A stretch of DNA of 64,000 nucleotides from Gammaproteobacteria bacterium. Its GTDB lineage: Bacteria; Pseudomonadota; Gammaproteobacteria; Pseudomonadales; Pseudohongiellaceae. Location: assembly GCA_029245395.1 (NCBI GenBank), contig JAQWPL010000029.1, positions 496,001-560,000 of the forward strand, given 5' to 3'. The position numbers and the translations under genes are program-made. Below the pieces are notes generated by a model. The model was given only the letters and a program-made list of their open reading frames with translations. It made no database searches and had not been told where the DNA came from. Shown one piece after another: positions 9,442-20,859 of this stretch; positions within the stretch are counted from its first letter, which is position 1; each line of letters opens with the position of its first letter.

Positions 9442-12270
9442 CTATTTAAATATAGTCAATAGTTGGTTTGCCTGAACATTCACCAGATTTTTTTCCGCTC
9501 CCGAGGGCCAGATGACTCTGATCTCATCGATTAAATCATTATTTCCAATGCCAAAATAAGCTTCGGCTGGATTGTTTGAGATAAAATTATTACCACTGTA
9601 AATTTCACGCATTTGGGTAGAACCTCCTACCGTGACATAAATACGTGCACCGATGGCTTCAGAGTTCAGATCCTCTCCGGCGACTTTTATATGCAGAAAA
9701 TTTTGGTCATTGCCACCATCATTTCTAAATAACACAGGACTCTGCTGATTATTGGCAACAAAAATGTCTATATCTCCGTCCCTATCATAATCAAAACAGT
9801 TAATACCCCGTCCCTGTCCACGATCTATCAATTTCAATTCCAGGGAATGCTCAGTAAATGTTCCATCCTGGTTGGAAATAAAAAGGCGGGAACCATCGGA
9901 AAGAAATGTTGCAGAAGAAATAAAATTTTCGGTCACAAAACCATTGACATGGAAAATATCCAGAAACCCATCATTATTAAAATCTGCAAAACAACTGCCC
10001 CAGCCCCAACTGCCATAGCGTACTCCTGCTTCGTCTGTTACATCTTCAAAGGTACCATCTCCCCTGTTTCGATATAGCCTATTTCCAGTTGCTCCTGTAT
10101 GTACTCCAGGTGCTAAATCAGCAGGGATTCCGTTAGGATCAAATATGCTTGTAATAAACCAGTCCAGATCACCGTCATTGTCATAATCACCTACTGCTGC
10201 CCCCATGGCGTTGTCATCAGTAATGACTTCTGAGGTGGTATTGTTAAATGTTCCGTCTTTGTTATTAATATAAATTTGTGTTGTATTGAAATCAGAGGCC
10301 ACCAGTAAGTCCAACCAGCCGTCATTATTAATATCAGTAAAGATAGGTGTGTAGTCTGCCATCAGGTCATCAGGAATACCGGCTGCTTCGCTGACGTCAG
10401 TAAAAACCCCAAAACCATCATTCTGAAACAGGTATTTTCCTTGCTTGTTTTGATTCCAGTGGGATACATACATGTCTAGATCTCCATCCTTGTCATAATC
10501 TGCGAATGAAGCGCTAAAACTGTTGATGATATACGGCAGTCCGGAAATACCAGTAATATCCTCAAAAGTCCCGTTCTGTAGATTTTTAAATAGTTTAAGT
10601 TCGGTGCCATTAATACCGCCAACAAATAAATCTGGCCAGCCGTCGGCGTCTATATCGGCAAATGTAGCACCAGAGTCAAACCTGCCTTCCAGCCCGATTC
10701 CTGCACTTGCACCTGTTTCCTCGAAAGTACCGTCCCCCAGATTACGAAACAACAGGTTGGGCCCTATAGTTCCCCGTGTGACATAAAGGTCTGTCCAACC
10801 GTCCTGGTCGTAATCCCCGGCTGCCACTCCTCCTCCCTGGATTATTAGATCGTGGCTGGGATCAGTTCTGTCCAAATCCTCCTCACGATAGCCATGCATA
10901 TAATCAAAACCGGCTGAAAGAGTGACTTCGGTAAACTGCCATGGGATTAGTTCATTGCTGGAAGTTAGTAAAAATGATTCGTTAGCCTCAGTTTTCTTTT
11001 CCAGAATCACTTCAATAGTGTATGTTCCGGCTTCCAGTGCTGTGCTGAGGATTTCACTGTCGCTAAACTGTTCAGATTGGGTCAGGATCGCTCCACTGCG
11101 ACCACTCCCGGCTCTGAGTATTATCTTTGCGTCCACTCCACCAGCATCAAGTTCAAGCAATACATCATTCTGGCTACCGAGTGTAAAGGTGTAGTAACGG
11201 GCCAGATAATCATCGTCTATTGAGGCCATAGAATCACACTGGTTTTCCCAGCTAGCATTTATATTCAGGGGTAGAGTGACTTCTTCACGGCAGTCGTCAT
11301 TAACTACAGTTAAAAATGCTGAACTCATCTCAATGGAGCCTTCATTGTCTCGTGCTTCAAAGAAAAACTGGTATTCACCTGCTTCAAGATTTTGAAGTTG
11401 TAACAGTCTGAAGTTGAATAGTCTTACCAGGGGAGCCGATAAAATGGGCTCTATGATGTTGGACTTTAGGAATCCTGCAGGATATTGAAAAACATACTGA
11501 CCATCAGGCATATCAGCCCAGAAAAAATAGTCGGCAGCATTGCCCAAATTTGAGCTTGGATACAGGTCCAGCCTGATTTCAGCCGTTTCACCCGCATAGA
11601 GTTGTGGTGAAGTTGAGCCATTCACTTTCACAACTGCCTGAGCAATTGGACTATCTACATCATTCGGATCAGTGTCGATCCTGAATTCCTCAATATTGCG
11701 TAATCCATCACGGTCATTGTCTTCCCGGTCAAGGTTATTTGCAGTAATGAAATCCATGACATCTTGAGTGCTGACAGGATCACCAGTAACACTGGTAACC
11801 GTATTATCGATTTCATTTAGGTTATTACAGGATGCAGGCTCCGGACCATTGATAAATAGATTGCCTACTCTCTCCCCGGATTCATCCAGCGGCACAGCTT
11901 CAACACGATACTGCTGCCTCACTCTGGCTACACTGAAGAATAAATTGAAATTACAGACTTCGATTTCTACAGTTGCATCCTCGAGACACAGCACAACTGC
12001 TGCTGAATCCAGATCGTCAGCCCGAGTGTTAGTCGGAAGATCAAAATGTGCAGAGGGGATATAACCATCGGTGTGATAAAGCAGCAATGTTTTTTTACTG
12101 TTGTTGACCTCAGATGCTGAGCCATTGTCAGCACATACAGCCTGAAGCCGTGACAGCTCTGTATGTGTGAGTACAGAAATATCCGCTGCAGCGGCATTAG
12201 AAAAAAAACTGGCAATAAAAGTCAGGCTGAGGGTGATAACCAGGCGAGCAGCTCTAAAAGTCTGAAACAT
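9442..12270 (-). CDS. Secreted FG-GAP/VCBS repeat protein with ASPIC/UnbV terminus
   Basis: The 942-residue protein has an amino-terminal signal peptide (about 1-29, ending NAAAA). A cysteine-bearing beta-rich region follows, then a calcium-type repeat 'DREDNDRDGLRNIEEF' near 180-195 as in thrombospondin type 3 or EF-hand-like loops. The second half is a series of FG-GAP/VCBS blades with D-x-D-x-D-G loops ('DYDQDGWTDLYV', 'DIDADGWPDLFV', 'DYDKDGDLDMYV', 'DINNDGWLDLLV', 'DYDNDGDLDWF', 'DFNNDGFLDIF', 'DYDRDGDIDIFV'). These predict a calcium-stabilised seven-bladed integrin-like propeller. The last about 70 residues ('EIRVIWPSGAEKNL') match the ASPIC/UnbV module. Function is unknown; adhesion or polymer binding outside the cell is an inference. 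Confidence 0.85.
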   Translation of the reverse strand: MFQTFRAARLVITLSLTFIASFFSNAAAADISVLTHTELSRLQAVCADNGSASEVNNSKKTLLLYHTDGYIPSAHFDLPTNTRADDLDSAAVVLCLEDATVEIEVCNFNLFFSVARVRQQYRVEAVPLDESGERVGNLFINGPEPASCNNLNEIDNTVTSVTGDPVSTQDVMDFITANNLDREDNDRDGLRNIEEFRIDTDPNDVDSPIAQAVVKVNGSTSPQLYAGETAEIRLDLYPSSNLGNAADYFFWADMPDGQYVFQYPAGFLKSNIIEPILSAPLVRLFNFRLLQLQNLEAGEYQFFFEARDNEGSIEMSSAFLTVVNDDCREEVTLPLNINASWENQCDSMASIDDDYLARYYTFTLGSQNDVLLELDAGGVDAKIILRAGSGRSGAILTQSEQFSDSEILSTALEAGTYTIEVILEKKTEANESFLLTSSNELIPWQFTEVTLSAGFDYMHGYREEDLDRTDPSHDLIIQGGGVAAGDYDQDGWTDLYVTRGTIGPNLLFRNLGDGTFEETGASAGIGLEGRFDSGATFADIDADGWPDLFVGGINGTELKLFKNLQNGTFEDITGISGLPYIINSFSASFADYDKDGDLDMYVSHWNQNKQGKYLFQNDGFGVFTDVSEAAGIPDDLMADYTPIFTDINNDGWLDLLVASDFNTTQIYINNKDGTFNNTTSEVITDDNAMGAAVGDYDNDGDLDWFITSIFDPNGIPADLAPGVHTGATGNRLYRNRGDGTFEDVTDEAGVRYGSWGWGSCFADFNNDGFLDIFHVNGFVTENFISSATFLSDGSRLFISNQDGTFTEHSLELKLIDRGQGRGINCFDYDRDGDIDIFVANNQQSPVLFRNDGGNDQNFLHIKVAGEDLNSEAIGARIYVTVGGSTQMREIYSGNNFISNNPAEAYFGIGNNDLIDEIRVIWPSGAEKNLVNVQANQLLTIFK

Positions 12271-12408
12271 GATTAAGAATCAATAATTTTATTAAATTGA
12301 GAAGGCATAAGTATGCTGAAATCGGCCTTTCAATACCATATGGATTGTTCCTGTTAAAAGAAACATTGCTGCTAGAAAGCTAGAAAAATAATGTTAACGT
12401 GTAAGTTT

Positions 12409-13848
12409 TCAGGGTAGTTGAGTAGAACCCATGAGATCCCGGTCTATTTCCCTGGCAGCTTCCCGGCCTTCATTGATAGCTCTAACGACCAGATCCTGGC
12501 CTCGCCGGCAATCTGCAGCAGCGTACACTTTTTCTACACTGGTTTTAAAATCAGACTTATTAGCTAAAAAGTTACCGCGACCATCGATTTCCATGCCCAG
12601 GGACTCATTAATATAATGCTCTGGATTAAGAAAGCCCATAGATATAAAAATCAGATCTGCTTCCCATGTTTTCTCAGTGCCAGGAATTTCTTTCAATTGT
12701 TCATCTACTTCAATAGTAAGGATTCCCTTCAAACTACCATCTTCATTGCGCAGGATTTCTTTGCTATTGATTGAGTATGTCCTTGGATCCTCGCCAAAAA
12801 GTGCATTCGCTTCAGCATGCCCATAGTCAACACGATAAATACGAGGCCAAAGTGGCCATGGATTATTGGCAGCCCTGTCCTCTGGTGGCTTGGGAAATAA
12901 TTCAAAGTTAACCAATGATTTACAACCATGACGAAGCGATGTGCCAATGCAGTCGGTACCAGTATCGCCGCCACCGATCACAATGACATTCTTGTTTTTA
13001 GCTGAGATGTAATTACCGTCTTCCAGATTAGAATCCAGTAAGCTCTTGGTGCTCGCTGTCAGAAATTCCATTGCCAAATGTACGCCCGGGCCTTCCCGGC
13101 CAGGGATGGCTAGATCTCGAGCTACAGTAGCTCCCGTTGCAAGCAGCACGGCATCGTTGTCGTCAATTAATGTCTTTATCTCAACATTTCTACCAACATC
13201 TGCATTAACTTTGAAGACAACGCCTTCATCTCTTAGTAATTGGACTCGCCTTTCAACTATTTCCTTCTCAAGTTTCATGTTGGGTATGCCATACATCAAT
13301 AAACCGCCTAATCTATCGGCACGTTCATAAACAGTCACCAAATGGCCTGCTTGATTGAGCTGGGCGGCTGCAGACAATCCAGCCGGACCAGAACCGATGA
13401 CTGCAATATTCTTGCCGGTACGCTTCTCCGGTGGTTTCGCAACGACCCAGCCTTCATCGAAGCCACGATCAATAATTGAACATTCAAGATTTTTAATGGT
13501 CACAGGTGGGCTGGTTATACCAAGCACACAGGCACCTTCGCAGGGAGCAGGGCATACTCTGCCAGTAAATTCCGGGAAGTTATTGGTTTTGTGCAAACGA
13601 TCCAGAGCATCTTCCCAACGTCCGTTGTAAACCAGATCATTCCATTCTGGAATTAAATTGTAGACGGGGCAACCACTCTCAGATTGGCAAAACGGAACGC
13701 CGCAGTCCATACATCGAGCACCCTGAGTAACCAGATGTTGCCCATCATGAGGGGTATAGATCTCTTTGAAATCGACAACTCTAGTAGAGGAATCCCTGTA
13801 AGGTTCTACTTCGCGATCAAACTCTTTAAACCCGGTAGGCTTACCCAT
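12409..13848 (-). CDS. gltD: Glutamate synthase (NADPH) small subunit
   Basis: GltD (479 residues) passes electrons from NADPH through FAD and iron-sulfur clusters to GltB for reductive synthesis of glutamate from glutamine and 2-oxoglutarate. The amino-terminal cysteine-rich region 'CMDCGVPFC...GCP' and 'CPAPCEGAC' binds [4Fe-4S] clusters. The FAD-binding '[12 protein letters not shown]' lies near residue 150 and an NADPH-binding '[11 protein letters not shown]' near residue 290. It starts 20 bases after the gltB stop in the same direction, a standard gltBD operon. In Pseudomonas this pair is codirectional with aroB and hemE; here it is inverted. Confidence 0.97.
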   Translation of the reverse strand: MGKPTGFKEFDREVEPYRDSSTRVVDFKEIYTPHDGQHLVTQGARCMDCGVPFCQSESGCPVYNLIPEWNDLVYNGRWEDALDRLHKTNNFPEFTGRVCPAPCEGACVLGITSPPVTIKNLECSIIDRGFDEGWVVAKPPEKRTGKNIAVIGSGPAGLSAAAQLNQAGHLVTVYERADRLGGLLMYGIPNMKLEKEIVERRVQLLRDEGVVFKVNADVGRNVEIKTLIDDNDAVLLATGATVARDLAIPGREGPGVHLAMEFLTASTKSLLDSNLEDGNYISAKNKNVIVIGGGDTGTDCIGTSLRHGCKSLVNFELFPKPPEDRAANNPWPLWPRIYRVDYGHAEANALFGEDPRTYSINSKEILRNEDGSLKGILTIEVDEQLKEIPGTEKTWEADLIFISMGFLNPEHYINESLGMEIDGRGNFLANKSDFKTSVEKVYAAADCRRGQDLVVRAINEGREAAREIDRDLMGSTQLP

Positions 13849-13868
13849 ATTTTTTCCTGAATCGACGC

Positions 13869-16800
13869 TTACGATGCCACAGCAGAAATTTTGCTTTCTT
13901 CTGCGGCTAATTCCATCAATACACGTTTGTAATCAATTGGCATGACTTTCACAAAATAACGAATTTCTTCTTCCCAATTGGCAAGAATTTGTTCAGCCAC
14001 TGTGGAGCCAGTATATTTAAAATGGTTCTCTACCAAATGCCTGAGTTCTTGAATATCGTTTTTAGTCTCAAGTGCTTCCAGTTCAAATGTGCCAGTATTA
14101 CATTTGCTTGGGAAATCACCTTTCTTGTCCCAAACGTAGGCTATTCCGCCACTCATGCCAGCACCAAAATTTCTACCTGTATCGCCGAGTATGACCACTC
14201 GGCCACCAGTCATGTATTCACAACCATGATCACCAACACCTTCAATTACTGCATTTGCTCCGCTATTTCGTACACAAAAACGTTCCGCCGCTATACCTCT
14301 GAAATAAGCTTCGCCAGAAGTAGCCCCATAGAGCACTACATTTCCAATTAAAATATTCTCTTCAGCTTTAAAGCTGCTTTCTTTTGGCGGGTAAATAATA
14401 ATTTTACCGCCCGATAAACCCTTGCCAACGTAGTCATTCGCATCACCTTCAACCTGAATAGTGATGCCTTTCGCCAACCATGCGCCAAGGCTTTGACCAG
14501 CTGAGCCTAATAGCTTGATATTGATGGTATCTTCAGGGAGTAATGCGCCATTGGTGGCTTTCGCCACTTCATGAGACAGCATAGTCCCTACGACACGATT
14601 AATATTCAGCACAGGAAGTTCGATGTTAACCTTCTCGCCCTTTGTAATGGCTGGCTGTGCCAGCTTAATGAGTTCGTTGTCGAGCGCTTTTTCCAGACCA
14701 TGGTCTTGTTCTCTAGTTTGATAGACCTCTGTGTTTTCATAAACAATTCTGGCTGGTGTCAATATGCTCGATAGGTCCAGACCCTTAGCTTTCCAATGTT
14801 CCAGAGCATCATTGGTATCAAGTAAATCAGTACGTCCAATCATTTCATTTACAGTCTTAAGGCCCAGAGTTGCCATGATTTGACGCATCTCTTCTGCGAC
14901 CATGAATAAATAGTTCACCACGGAATCGGGGCTGCCATTGAATTTTTTACGCAATTCTGGATCCTGGGTAGCTATACCTACCGGGCAGGTGTTCAGGTGG
15001 CATTTGCGCATCATTATGCAACCCAGGGTTACCAAAGGTGCCGTTGCAAATCCTACCTCTTCGGCACCTAATAGCATCGCAACTGCGACATCACGGCCTG
15101 TTTTAATTTGACCATCTGTTTGTAACACAACTCTGGAACGCAAATTATTCATCACAAGTGTCTGGTGAGTTTCTGCGATACCCAGTTCCCAGGGTAATCC
15201 GGCGTGTTTGATAGAAGTTAAAGGCGAAGCACCAGTACCACCGTCATGTCCGGCAATGACCAGATGATCTGTCTTTGCCTTGGTAACACCTGCGGCAATA
15301 GTACCAACCCCAATTTCAGAGCCCAGCTTAACGCTGATGCGGGCCTGCGGATTACTATTTTTTAGATCGTGAATTAACTGAGCAATATCTTCGATTGAAT
15401 AAATATCGTGATGTGGGGGAGGGCTTATCAACCCGACTCCAGGTGTTGAGTGTCTTATTCTTGCGATGTTCTTATCGACTTTCCCACCAGGTAATTCACC
15501 GCCTTCGCCGGGTTTTGCACCCTGAACAATCTTGATTTGTAATTCATCAGCGTTAGCCAGGTACCAGATAGTTACCCCAAATCTGCCAGAAGCCACTTGT
15601 TTGATGGCGGATCGCTTCGAGTCTCCATTTGGCATGGGAGTGAAACGACTTTGATCTTCGCCACCTTCGCCAGTATTCGATTTTCCGCCAATTCGGTTCA
15701 TGGCAATTGCCAGGGCTTCATGGCTTTCTGCTGAAATAGAACCAAAACTCATGGCACCTGTACAAAACCTTTTTACAATATTTACCGCAGGTTCTACTTC
15801 TTCGATTGATATGGATGTATTGATGTCTTCTCTGAACTTAAAAAGTCCACGAAATGTTGCTTTTCTAGTTGCTTGGTCATTAGCATGCCGGGCGAATGCC
15901 CAATAGGCTTCCTGATCATTATTTCTGGCTGCTACCTGAAGATTAGCAATACTTGTTGGATCCCACATATGGGTATCGCCATCTCGGCGCCAATGATAAT
16001 CCCCTGGATTGGGCAGCACGGGAATAAGATTGGTTGAGCGTAGTGGGTAAGCTAACTCATGGCGATGCAGCATCTCTTCAAATAATATATCAAAGCTGAC
16101 GCCTTCAACCCTGCTTGCAGTTCCTGAAAAGCAAAGATTTATGATGTCATCAGCCAATCCGACGGCCTCAAATATTTGCGCGCCTTTATATGACTGCAGT
16201 GTAGATATACCCATTTTAGCCATAACTTTGAGCATGCCTTTGGCAACACCCTTTTGGTAGGCTTTAACTATGGATTCTGGATCGGGATATTCCTGGCTAT
16301 CTAATAAACCATCTTGTTGTGATTGCCACAGGGCTTCGAAGGCGACATGTGGATTAATCGCATCAGCACCGTAACCAGTTAAAAGGCAATGGTGATGGAC
16401 TTCCCTGGCTTCACCCGTTTCGATGACAAGGCCTATTCGGGTACGCTCATGATTATCTACCAGATGATTATGTACAGCGCCACAAGCGATTAGTGAGCTC
16501 AGCGCCATGCTATCTGAACTGATTTGTCTATCAGATAAGATGACTAGTGAAAAACCATTTGCAATAGCAGCTGAAGCTTCTGAGCAAATTCGTTTGATTG
16601 CATTCAACATACCTTCTTTTCCAGAAGATTTTTCGAATGTGATGTCAATCACCTGACTTTTCCAGCCACGATAATCCATATGTTTTAGTGCAGTGAGTTC
16701 CTCGTTCGACAAGATAGGGTTCGTCAACTTTAAACGATGTGCATGAGATTCTGTGGTGTCTAAAAGATTGCCTTCCGGGCCAATAAAGCACTCCAGGGAC

Positions 16801-18443
16801 ATAACCACTTCTTCGCGAATCGAATCAATCGGTGGGTTCGTTATCTGGGCGAAAAGCTGCTTGAAATAGTCGTAAATCATGCGCGATTTGTCAGACAGAC
16901 AGGCCAGTGCAGAGTCGTTACCCATAGAACCCAAAGGGTCCCTGGCTTCAGTTACTAATGGCAGCAACATGAATTGCATTGTTTCTATGGTGTAACCAAA
17001 GGCTTGCATTCTTGCAAGCAATGTCTCGGGCTCATAATCATGTTTATCTTCAACTTTGGGAATTTCGGACATTAAAAGCTTTTGCTTATCCAGCCAATCT
17101 CCATAAGGAAGTTTTGCTGCAAATTCATTCTTCAGTTCTTCATCTGGAATTAATCGACCTTGGTTAAAGTCAATAAGAAGCATTTTTCCAGGTTGAAGTC
17201 GTCCTTTTAGTTTGACGTTGGCGGGGTCGACTGGGAGAACACCCACTTCTGACGCCATAATGATTTTGTCATCATGAGTGACGTAATAACGACTGGGGCG
17301 TAATCCATTACGATCCAGAACAGCGCCTATATAGTGGCCATCGCTAAATACGATAGAGGCAGGGCCGTCCCAGGGTTCCATAAGAGCAGAATGGTACTCA
17401 TAAAAATCCCGTTTCTGCTTGGACATATTAATATCTGATTGCCAGGCTTCTGGAATCATCATCATCACTGATTCCTGAAGAGTTCGGCCAGACATCATGA
17501 GGAATTCAAGAACATTATCAAAAGTCCCGGAATCAGAAAAATTAGGCTCTACAATCGGGAATAATTTTTTTATATCATCGCCAAAAAGGTCAGAATGAAC
17601 TACACCCTGGCGAGCAGTCATCTGATTTTTATTACCGCGTAGAGTATTAATCTCGCCGTTATGACTCATGAAGCGATTTGGCTGTGCTCGGTCCCATGAA
17701 GGAAAAGTGTTTGTACTAAATCGAGAGTGCACCATCGCCAGGTGTGTCTCATAATTTTTATTTTGAAGATCACAATAAAAAGGGAATAGCTGACCTGGTG
17801 TCAGCATGCCTTTATAAACAATAGTTTTGCTGGATAAGCTACAAGCAAAAAGCATTTCAGCCTGGGTCAATTTGGAATGATGACGTAATAATTCAGTGAA
17901 TCTTCGGCGTATTATGTACAAAGCCCGATCGAATTCGATGCTATCCTGGAAATCAGATCCAATAAATAACTGTTCAATAGCGGGCATCGCATCCCGTGCC
18001 GCGGGACCAACATTTGCACCATCGGGATCAATTGGTACCGATCGCCAGGCGATAAAATTTTGTCCCTCTTCGACTATAATTTTCTCTATTATGTCTTTGC
18101 AGAGGTTTCTTTCTTTCTCGATTTGGGGAAGAAAAATATTTCCAACAGCATATTTTTCCGGTGCGGGAAGAGAGATGCCCATATCAACGGCGATAGTGTC
18201 GAAAAATGAACAGGGTAGAGACGTTAGAATGCCAGCACCATCTCCAGTATTTTCTTCAAAACCGCAACCACCTCGATGATCCATGCGAGAGTTAACATGA
18301 TAAGCATCTTGCATAATCTGGTGACTGGCTATTCCTTTGATGTGGGCAACAAAACCCACACCACAAGAATCTTTTTCCAGAGCGGGATCATAAAGTCCTG
18401 ACTTGGCTGGATAGCCTATTCTGCCGTCTATTCGACTATTCAT
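13869..18443 (-). CDS. gltB: Glutamate synthase (NADPH) large subunit
   Basis: GltB (1524 residues, normal length) has an amino-terminal class II glutamine amidotransferase domain whose nucleophile is Cys27 in 'EKDSCGVGF', after a short propeptide that is cleaved in known homologues. A central domain follows, then the FMN/[3Fe-4S] synthase domain with '[20 protein letters not shown]' and cysteines in '[19 protein letters not shown]', and a carboxy-terminal beta-helix with repeated G-x-x-G-G-x-I turns. Ammonia released from glutamine is channelled to 2-oxoglutarate. It is the first gene of the gltBD operon and faces hemE divergently across a 782-base gap. Confidence 0.98.
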   Translation of the reverse strand: MNSRIDGRIGYPAKSGLYDPALEKDSCGVGFVAHIKGIASHQIMQDAYHVNSRMDHRGGCGFEENTGDGAGILTSLPCSFFDTIAVDMGISLPAPEKYAVGNIFLPQIEKERNLCKDIIEKIIVEEGQNFIAWRSVPIDPDGANVGPAARDAMPAIEQLFIGSDFQDSIEFDRALYIIRRRFTELLRHHSKLTQAEMLFACSLSSKTIVYKGMLTPGQLFPFYCDLQNKNYETHLAMVHSRFSTNTFPSWDRAQPNRFMSHNGEINTLRGNKNQMTARQGVVHSDLFGDDIKKLFPIVEPNFSDSGTFDNVLEFLMMSGRTLQESVMMMIPEAWQSDINMSKQKRDFYEYHSALMEPWDGPASIVFSDGHYIGAVLDRNGLRPSRYYVTHDDKIIMASEVGVLPVDPANVKLKGRLQPGKMLLIDFNQGRLIPDEELKNEFAAKLPYGDWLDKQKLLMSEIPKVEDKHDYEPETLLARMQAFGYTIETMQFMLLPLVTEARDPLGSMGNDSALACLSDKSRMIYDYFKQLFAQITNPPIDSIREEVVMSLECFIGPEGNLLDTTESHAHRLKLTNPILSNEELTALKHMDYRGWKSQVIDITFEKSSGKEGMLNAIKRICSEASAAIANGFSLVILSDRQISSDSMALSSLIACGAVHNHLVDNHERTRIGLVIETGEAREVHHHCLLTGYGADAINPHVAFEALWQSQQDGLLDSQEYPDPESIVKAYQKGVAKGMLKVMAKMGISTLQSYKGAQIFEAVGLADDIINLCFSGTASRVEGVSFDILFEEMLHRHELAYPLRSTNLIPVLPNPGDYHWRRDGDTHMWDPTSIANLQVAARNNDQEAYWAFARHANDQATRKATFRGLFKFREDINTSISIEEVEPAVNIVKRFCTGAMSFGSISAESHEALAIAMNRIGGKSNTGEGGEDQSRFTPMPNGDSKRSAIKQVASGRFGVTIWYLANADELQIKIVQGAKPGEGGELPGGKVDKNIARIRHSTPGVGLISPPPHHDIYSIEDIAQLIHDLKNSNPQARISVKLGSEIGVGTIAAGVTKAKTDHLVIAGHDGGTGASPLTSIKHAGLPWELGIAETHQTLVMNNLRSRVVLQTDGQIKTGRDVAVAMLLGAEEVGFATAPLVTLGCIMMRKCHLNTCPVGIATQDPELRKKFNGSPDSVVNYLFMVAEEMRQIMATLGLKTVNEMIGRTDLLDTNDALEHWKAKGLDLSSILTPARIVYENTEVYQTREQDHGLEKALDNELIKLAQPAITKGEKVNIELPVLNINRVVGTMLSHEVAKATNGALLPEDTINIKLLGSAGQSLGAWLAKGITIQVEGDANDYVGKGLSGGKIIIYPPKESSFKAEENILIGNVVLYGATSGEAYFRGIAAERFCVRNSGANAVIEGVGDHGCEYMTGGRVVILGDTGRNFGAGMSGGIAYVWDKKGDFPSKCNTGTFELEALETKNDIQELRHLVENHFKYTGSTVAEQILANWEEEIRYFVKVMPIDYKRVLMELAAEESKISAVAS

Positions 18444-19225
18444 AGGCCCTCGCTATTGGATAGCTGGTGCCGTTCAGAAATGGAAGAAGACTTTAACTCA
18501 GTCATTTTTTTTATTGCAGTAATAATGTGTACCCTTCTTTTGTAACAGAAATAAATAAGTTCCAAGATTAACGTAGTAGCGTCTACTTCGTTAATTCTTC
18601 TAGCTAAATAATTCTTTTAAAACAATGAGTTAGATAGATGTAACTATTTTCACTCAACAATCAAAGTGTGAAATAGTCAGTAAAAACAATTAGTTAGTGA
18701 TGTTCAATAAGCTCCTAGCTGTAACTTTATTGAAAATGCGGCCCATTTCCTTATTTATGTGTCTACAAAACTTCTTTATTTTCAAATAGTTATCTTATTT
18801 CAGTCAAAGCTTATGTTGAGTTCCTTATCCAGCATGAAAAAGTAAATAATGCTTCTTTATCATGAAATTTCATGCAGCCCAGCATTATATATTCTCCAGC
18901 TCCCCTAGCGATACCCCTTGTTAAAGAACGTTTCTTTTTCCTGGTTTATGATTCTCTAAAGCCTAAAATATGTCTTTGCTTTATTGCCAAATATTATGGC
19001 TCACCCTTCAAACAGATTGTCGTCAAATCCTTGGCCTCCAGGTGGCAAATGCATTACGATGGACTAGCAAAACCATTAATCCAGATGGACTAAAAAAGTT
19101 CATCAAACAATGGGTATCGGCTTGGATTATTATGAGGTTAAGCGTTTATAAAGTTGAAACTCCTTTGAAATAAATCCATAAATAAAACCAACTTTGAAGT
19201 CAAAACAGAATCTCGAGAAATAGTA
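18444..19225. other. Long AT-rich intergenic region between gltB and hemE
   Basis: This 782-base divergent region should hold the gltB and hemE promoters, but no convincing -35/-10 pair was found by eye. An imperfect inverted repeat ACTATTTTCAC / GTGAAATAGT lies at 18643-18677. Short open frames at 18872-19173 have no recognisable motifs or good ribosome sites and look accidental. The length is unusual for this otherwise compact window; a decayed gene or an unannotated small RNA is possible but not supported. Confidence 0.5.
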
Positions 19226-20287
19226 TTGGTAGAACTTAAGAACGACCGCTTCATACGAGCATTATTAAAACAAGATGTTGATGTTACTCCGGTCTGGATG
19301 ATGCGTCAGGCCGGGCGCTACCTACCTGAATATAGGGAAGTTAGAAAACAGGCAGGGGATTTCATGAGCGTGTGCCAGAATCCAGAGCTGGCTTGCGAAG
19401 TCACATTACAGCCTTTGCGTCGATATGAACTGGATGCGGCTATTTTGTTCTCAGATATTCTTACCATACCGGACGCCATGGGCCTTGGTCTGTATTTTGA
19501 AACCGGGGAAGGTCCGAAATTCAGAAAACCAGTACGTACTCCTGAAGATGTAAATGCTCTCAAAGTAACAAAAGCTGAAAGCGACCTGTCCTATGTTCTG
19601 GATGCGGTCAAACTGATACGAAATGAACTGGGCGGTAGTGTCCCTCTCATAGGTTTTTCCGGAAGTCCCTGGACTGTTGCTACTTATATGGTTGAAGGCG
19701 GCTCTAGTAAAGAATTTGCTCAAATCAAGTCCATGCTGATGAATACGCCGGAAACGATGCACCAGTTGTTGCATATCCTGGCTGATTCAGTAACAGATTA
19801 CCTCAATGCCCAGATCAGGGCTGGTGCGCAAGCAGTACAGATTTTTGATACTTGGGGCGGCGCCCTGAGTGCCCATGCCTATGAGACCTTTTCACTTAAC
19901 TACATGAAAAAAATTGTTAGTGGTCTGCTGCGCGAACATGATGGGCAACAGGTGCCGGTCATTTTGTTTACAAAAAACGGTGGTCACTGGTTGGAACAGA
20001 TTGTTGAAAGTGGTTGCGACTGCGTCGGTCTGGACTGGACCATACCCCTCAATGAAGCAAGAGCCAGAGTAGGGGGTCAGGTTGCACTGCAGGGCAATAT
20101 GGATCCTGCAGTTTTATATGGCAGTGCAGAGGCTATTCGCGATGAAGTGTCTTTAATTTTGAATCAGTTCGGCAAAGGTAATGGGCATGTCTTTAATCTG
20201 GGTCATGGAATACACCAGCATGTAAATCCGGATCGTGTGACTGCCTTTGTTGATGCCGTGCATGAACTATCTGCACAGTACCATTGA
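19226..20287 (+). CDS. hemE: Uroporphyrinogen decarboxylase
   Basis: HemE (353 residues) removes four carboxyl groups from uroporphyrinogen III to give coproporphyrinogen III in heme synthesis, in the cytoplasm without a cofactor. The signature '[16 protein letters not shown]' lies at about residues 21-37, with '[17 protein letters not shown]' in the middle. The start is TTG at 19226. It is supported because the next residues [13 protein letters not shown] align codon for codon with the known HemE amino terminus (M-x-ELKNDR), while no ATG lies nearby in frame. folK follows 15 bases later, so the two are probably cotranscribed. Confidence 0.97.
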   Translation: MVELKNDRFIRALLKQDVDVTPVWMMRQAGRYLPEYREVRKQAGDFMSVCQNPELACEVTLQPLRRYELDAAILFSDILTIPDAMGLGLYFETGEGPKFRKPVRTPEDVNALKVTKAESDLSYVLDAVKLIRNELGGSVPLIGFSGSPWTVATYMVEGGSSKEFAQIKSMLMNTPETMHQLLHILADSVTDYLNAQIRAGAQAVQIFDTWGGALSAHAYETFSLNYMKKIVSGLLREHDGQQVPVILFTKNGGHWLEQIVESGCDCVGLDWTIPLNEARARVGGQVALQGNMDPAVLYGSAEAIRDEVSLILNQFGKGNGHVFNLGHGIHQHVNPDRVTAFVDAVHELSAQYH

Positions 20288-20302
20288 TGAGTGTGATCGA
20301 TT

Positions 20303-20833
20303 ATGGGCCAAGCAATTGACTTTTCTGAGTATGCTTTTGTCGCTATCGGTTCAAACCTTCCTTCCTCTGTAGGCGATTCACTACAAACAATAAACTTTGC
20401 TATAAACGAACTGGAGAAACTTGGTAGTTCCCCTTTGCTGAAGTCATCAATTTATTCTACAAGTCCAATAGATAGCCCGCCGGGCACACCGGATTTTTTA
20501 AATGCCTTGGTGGGCCTGCTCCCCAGTGCGCATGAGTCACCCCATTCCCTTCTGCAAAAACTTCAGGCAATAGAAAGTCAAGCTGGCAGGAACCGTAGTG
20601 GCATCAAAAATGAAGCAAGAACACTGGATCTTGATCTGATTTTATACAAGAAAGAATTGATTTCAGATCCAGACCTGGCCCTTCCTCATCCAAGGTTGCA
20701 GGATAGAAAATTTGTAATGCAGCCACTGGTGGAACTTGTTGGCAGAGAATTTAAATTCCCTGAAACAGAATGTACAGCAGGGGAAATCCTGGATTGCATA
20801 CAAGATCAGAAGAGTGAAAAAATAGACTCTTAA
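20303..20833 (+). CDS. folK: 6-hydroxymethyl-dihydropterin pyrophosphokinase (HPPK)
   Basis: The 176-residue protein transfers pyrophosphate from ATP to 6-hydroxymethyl-7,8-dihydropterin in folate synthesis. Family marks are 'AFVAIGSNL' near the start, 'YSTSPIDSPPGTPDFLNALV' (about 50-70), and the catalytic and ATP-binding 'ARTLDLDLILYKKELI' followed by 'LPHPRLQDRKFVMQPLVEL'. Length is near the usual 160. It sits just downstream of hemE and converges on the SGNH gene with only 26 bases between the stops; no clear terminator was seen there. Confidence 0.93.
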   Translation: MGQAIDFSEYAFVAIGSNLPSSVGDSLQTINFAINELEKLGSSPLLKSSIYSTSPIDSPPGTPDFLNALVGLLPSAHESPHSLLQKLQAIESQAGRNRSGIKNEARTLDLDLILYKKELISDPDLALPHPRLQDRKFVMQPLVELVGREFKFPETECTAGEILDCIQDQKSEKIDS

Positions 20834-20859
20834 TCTTTCACGATCCAGATGCTTCCTAT

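Noticed and set aside
18872-19173. Two short overlapping plus-strand frames in the gltB-hemE gap
   Set aside because: No recognisable motif, no convincing ribosome site and no codon pattern resembling neighbours; treated as chance frames in an AT-rich gap.
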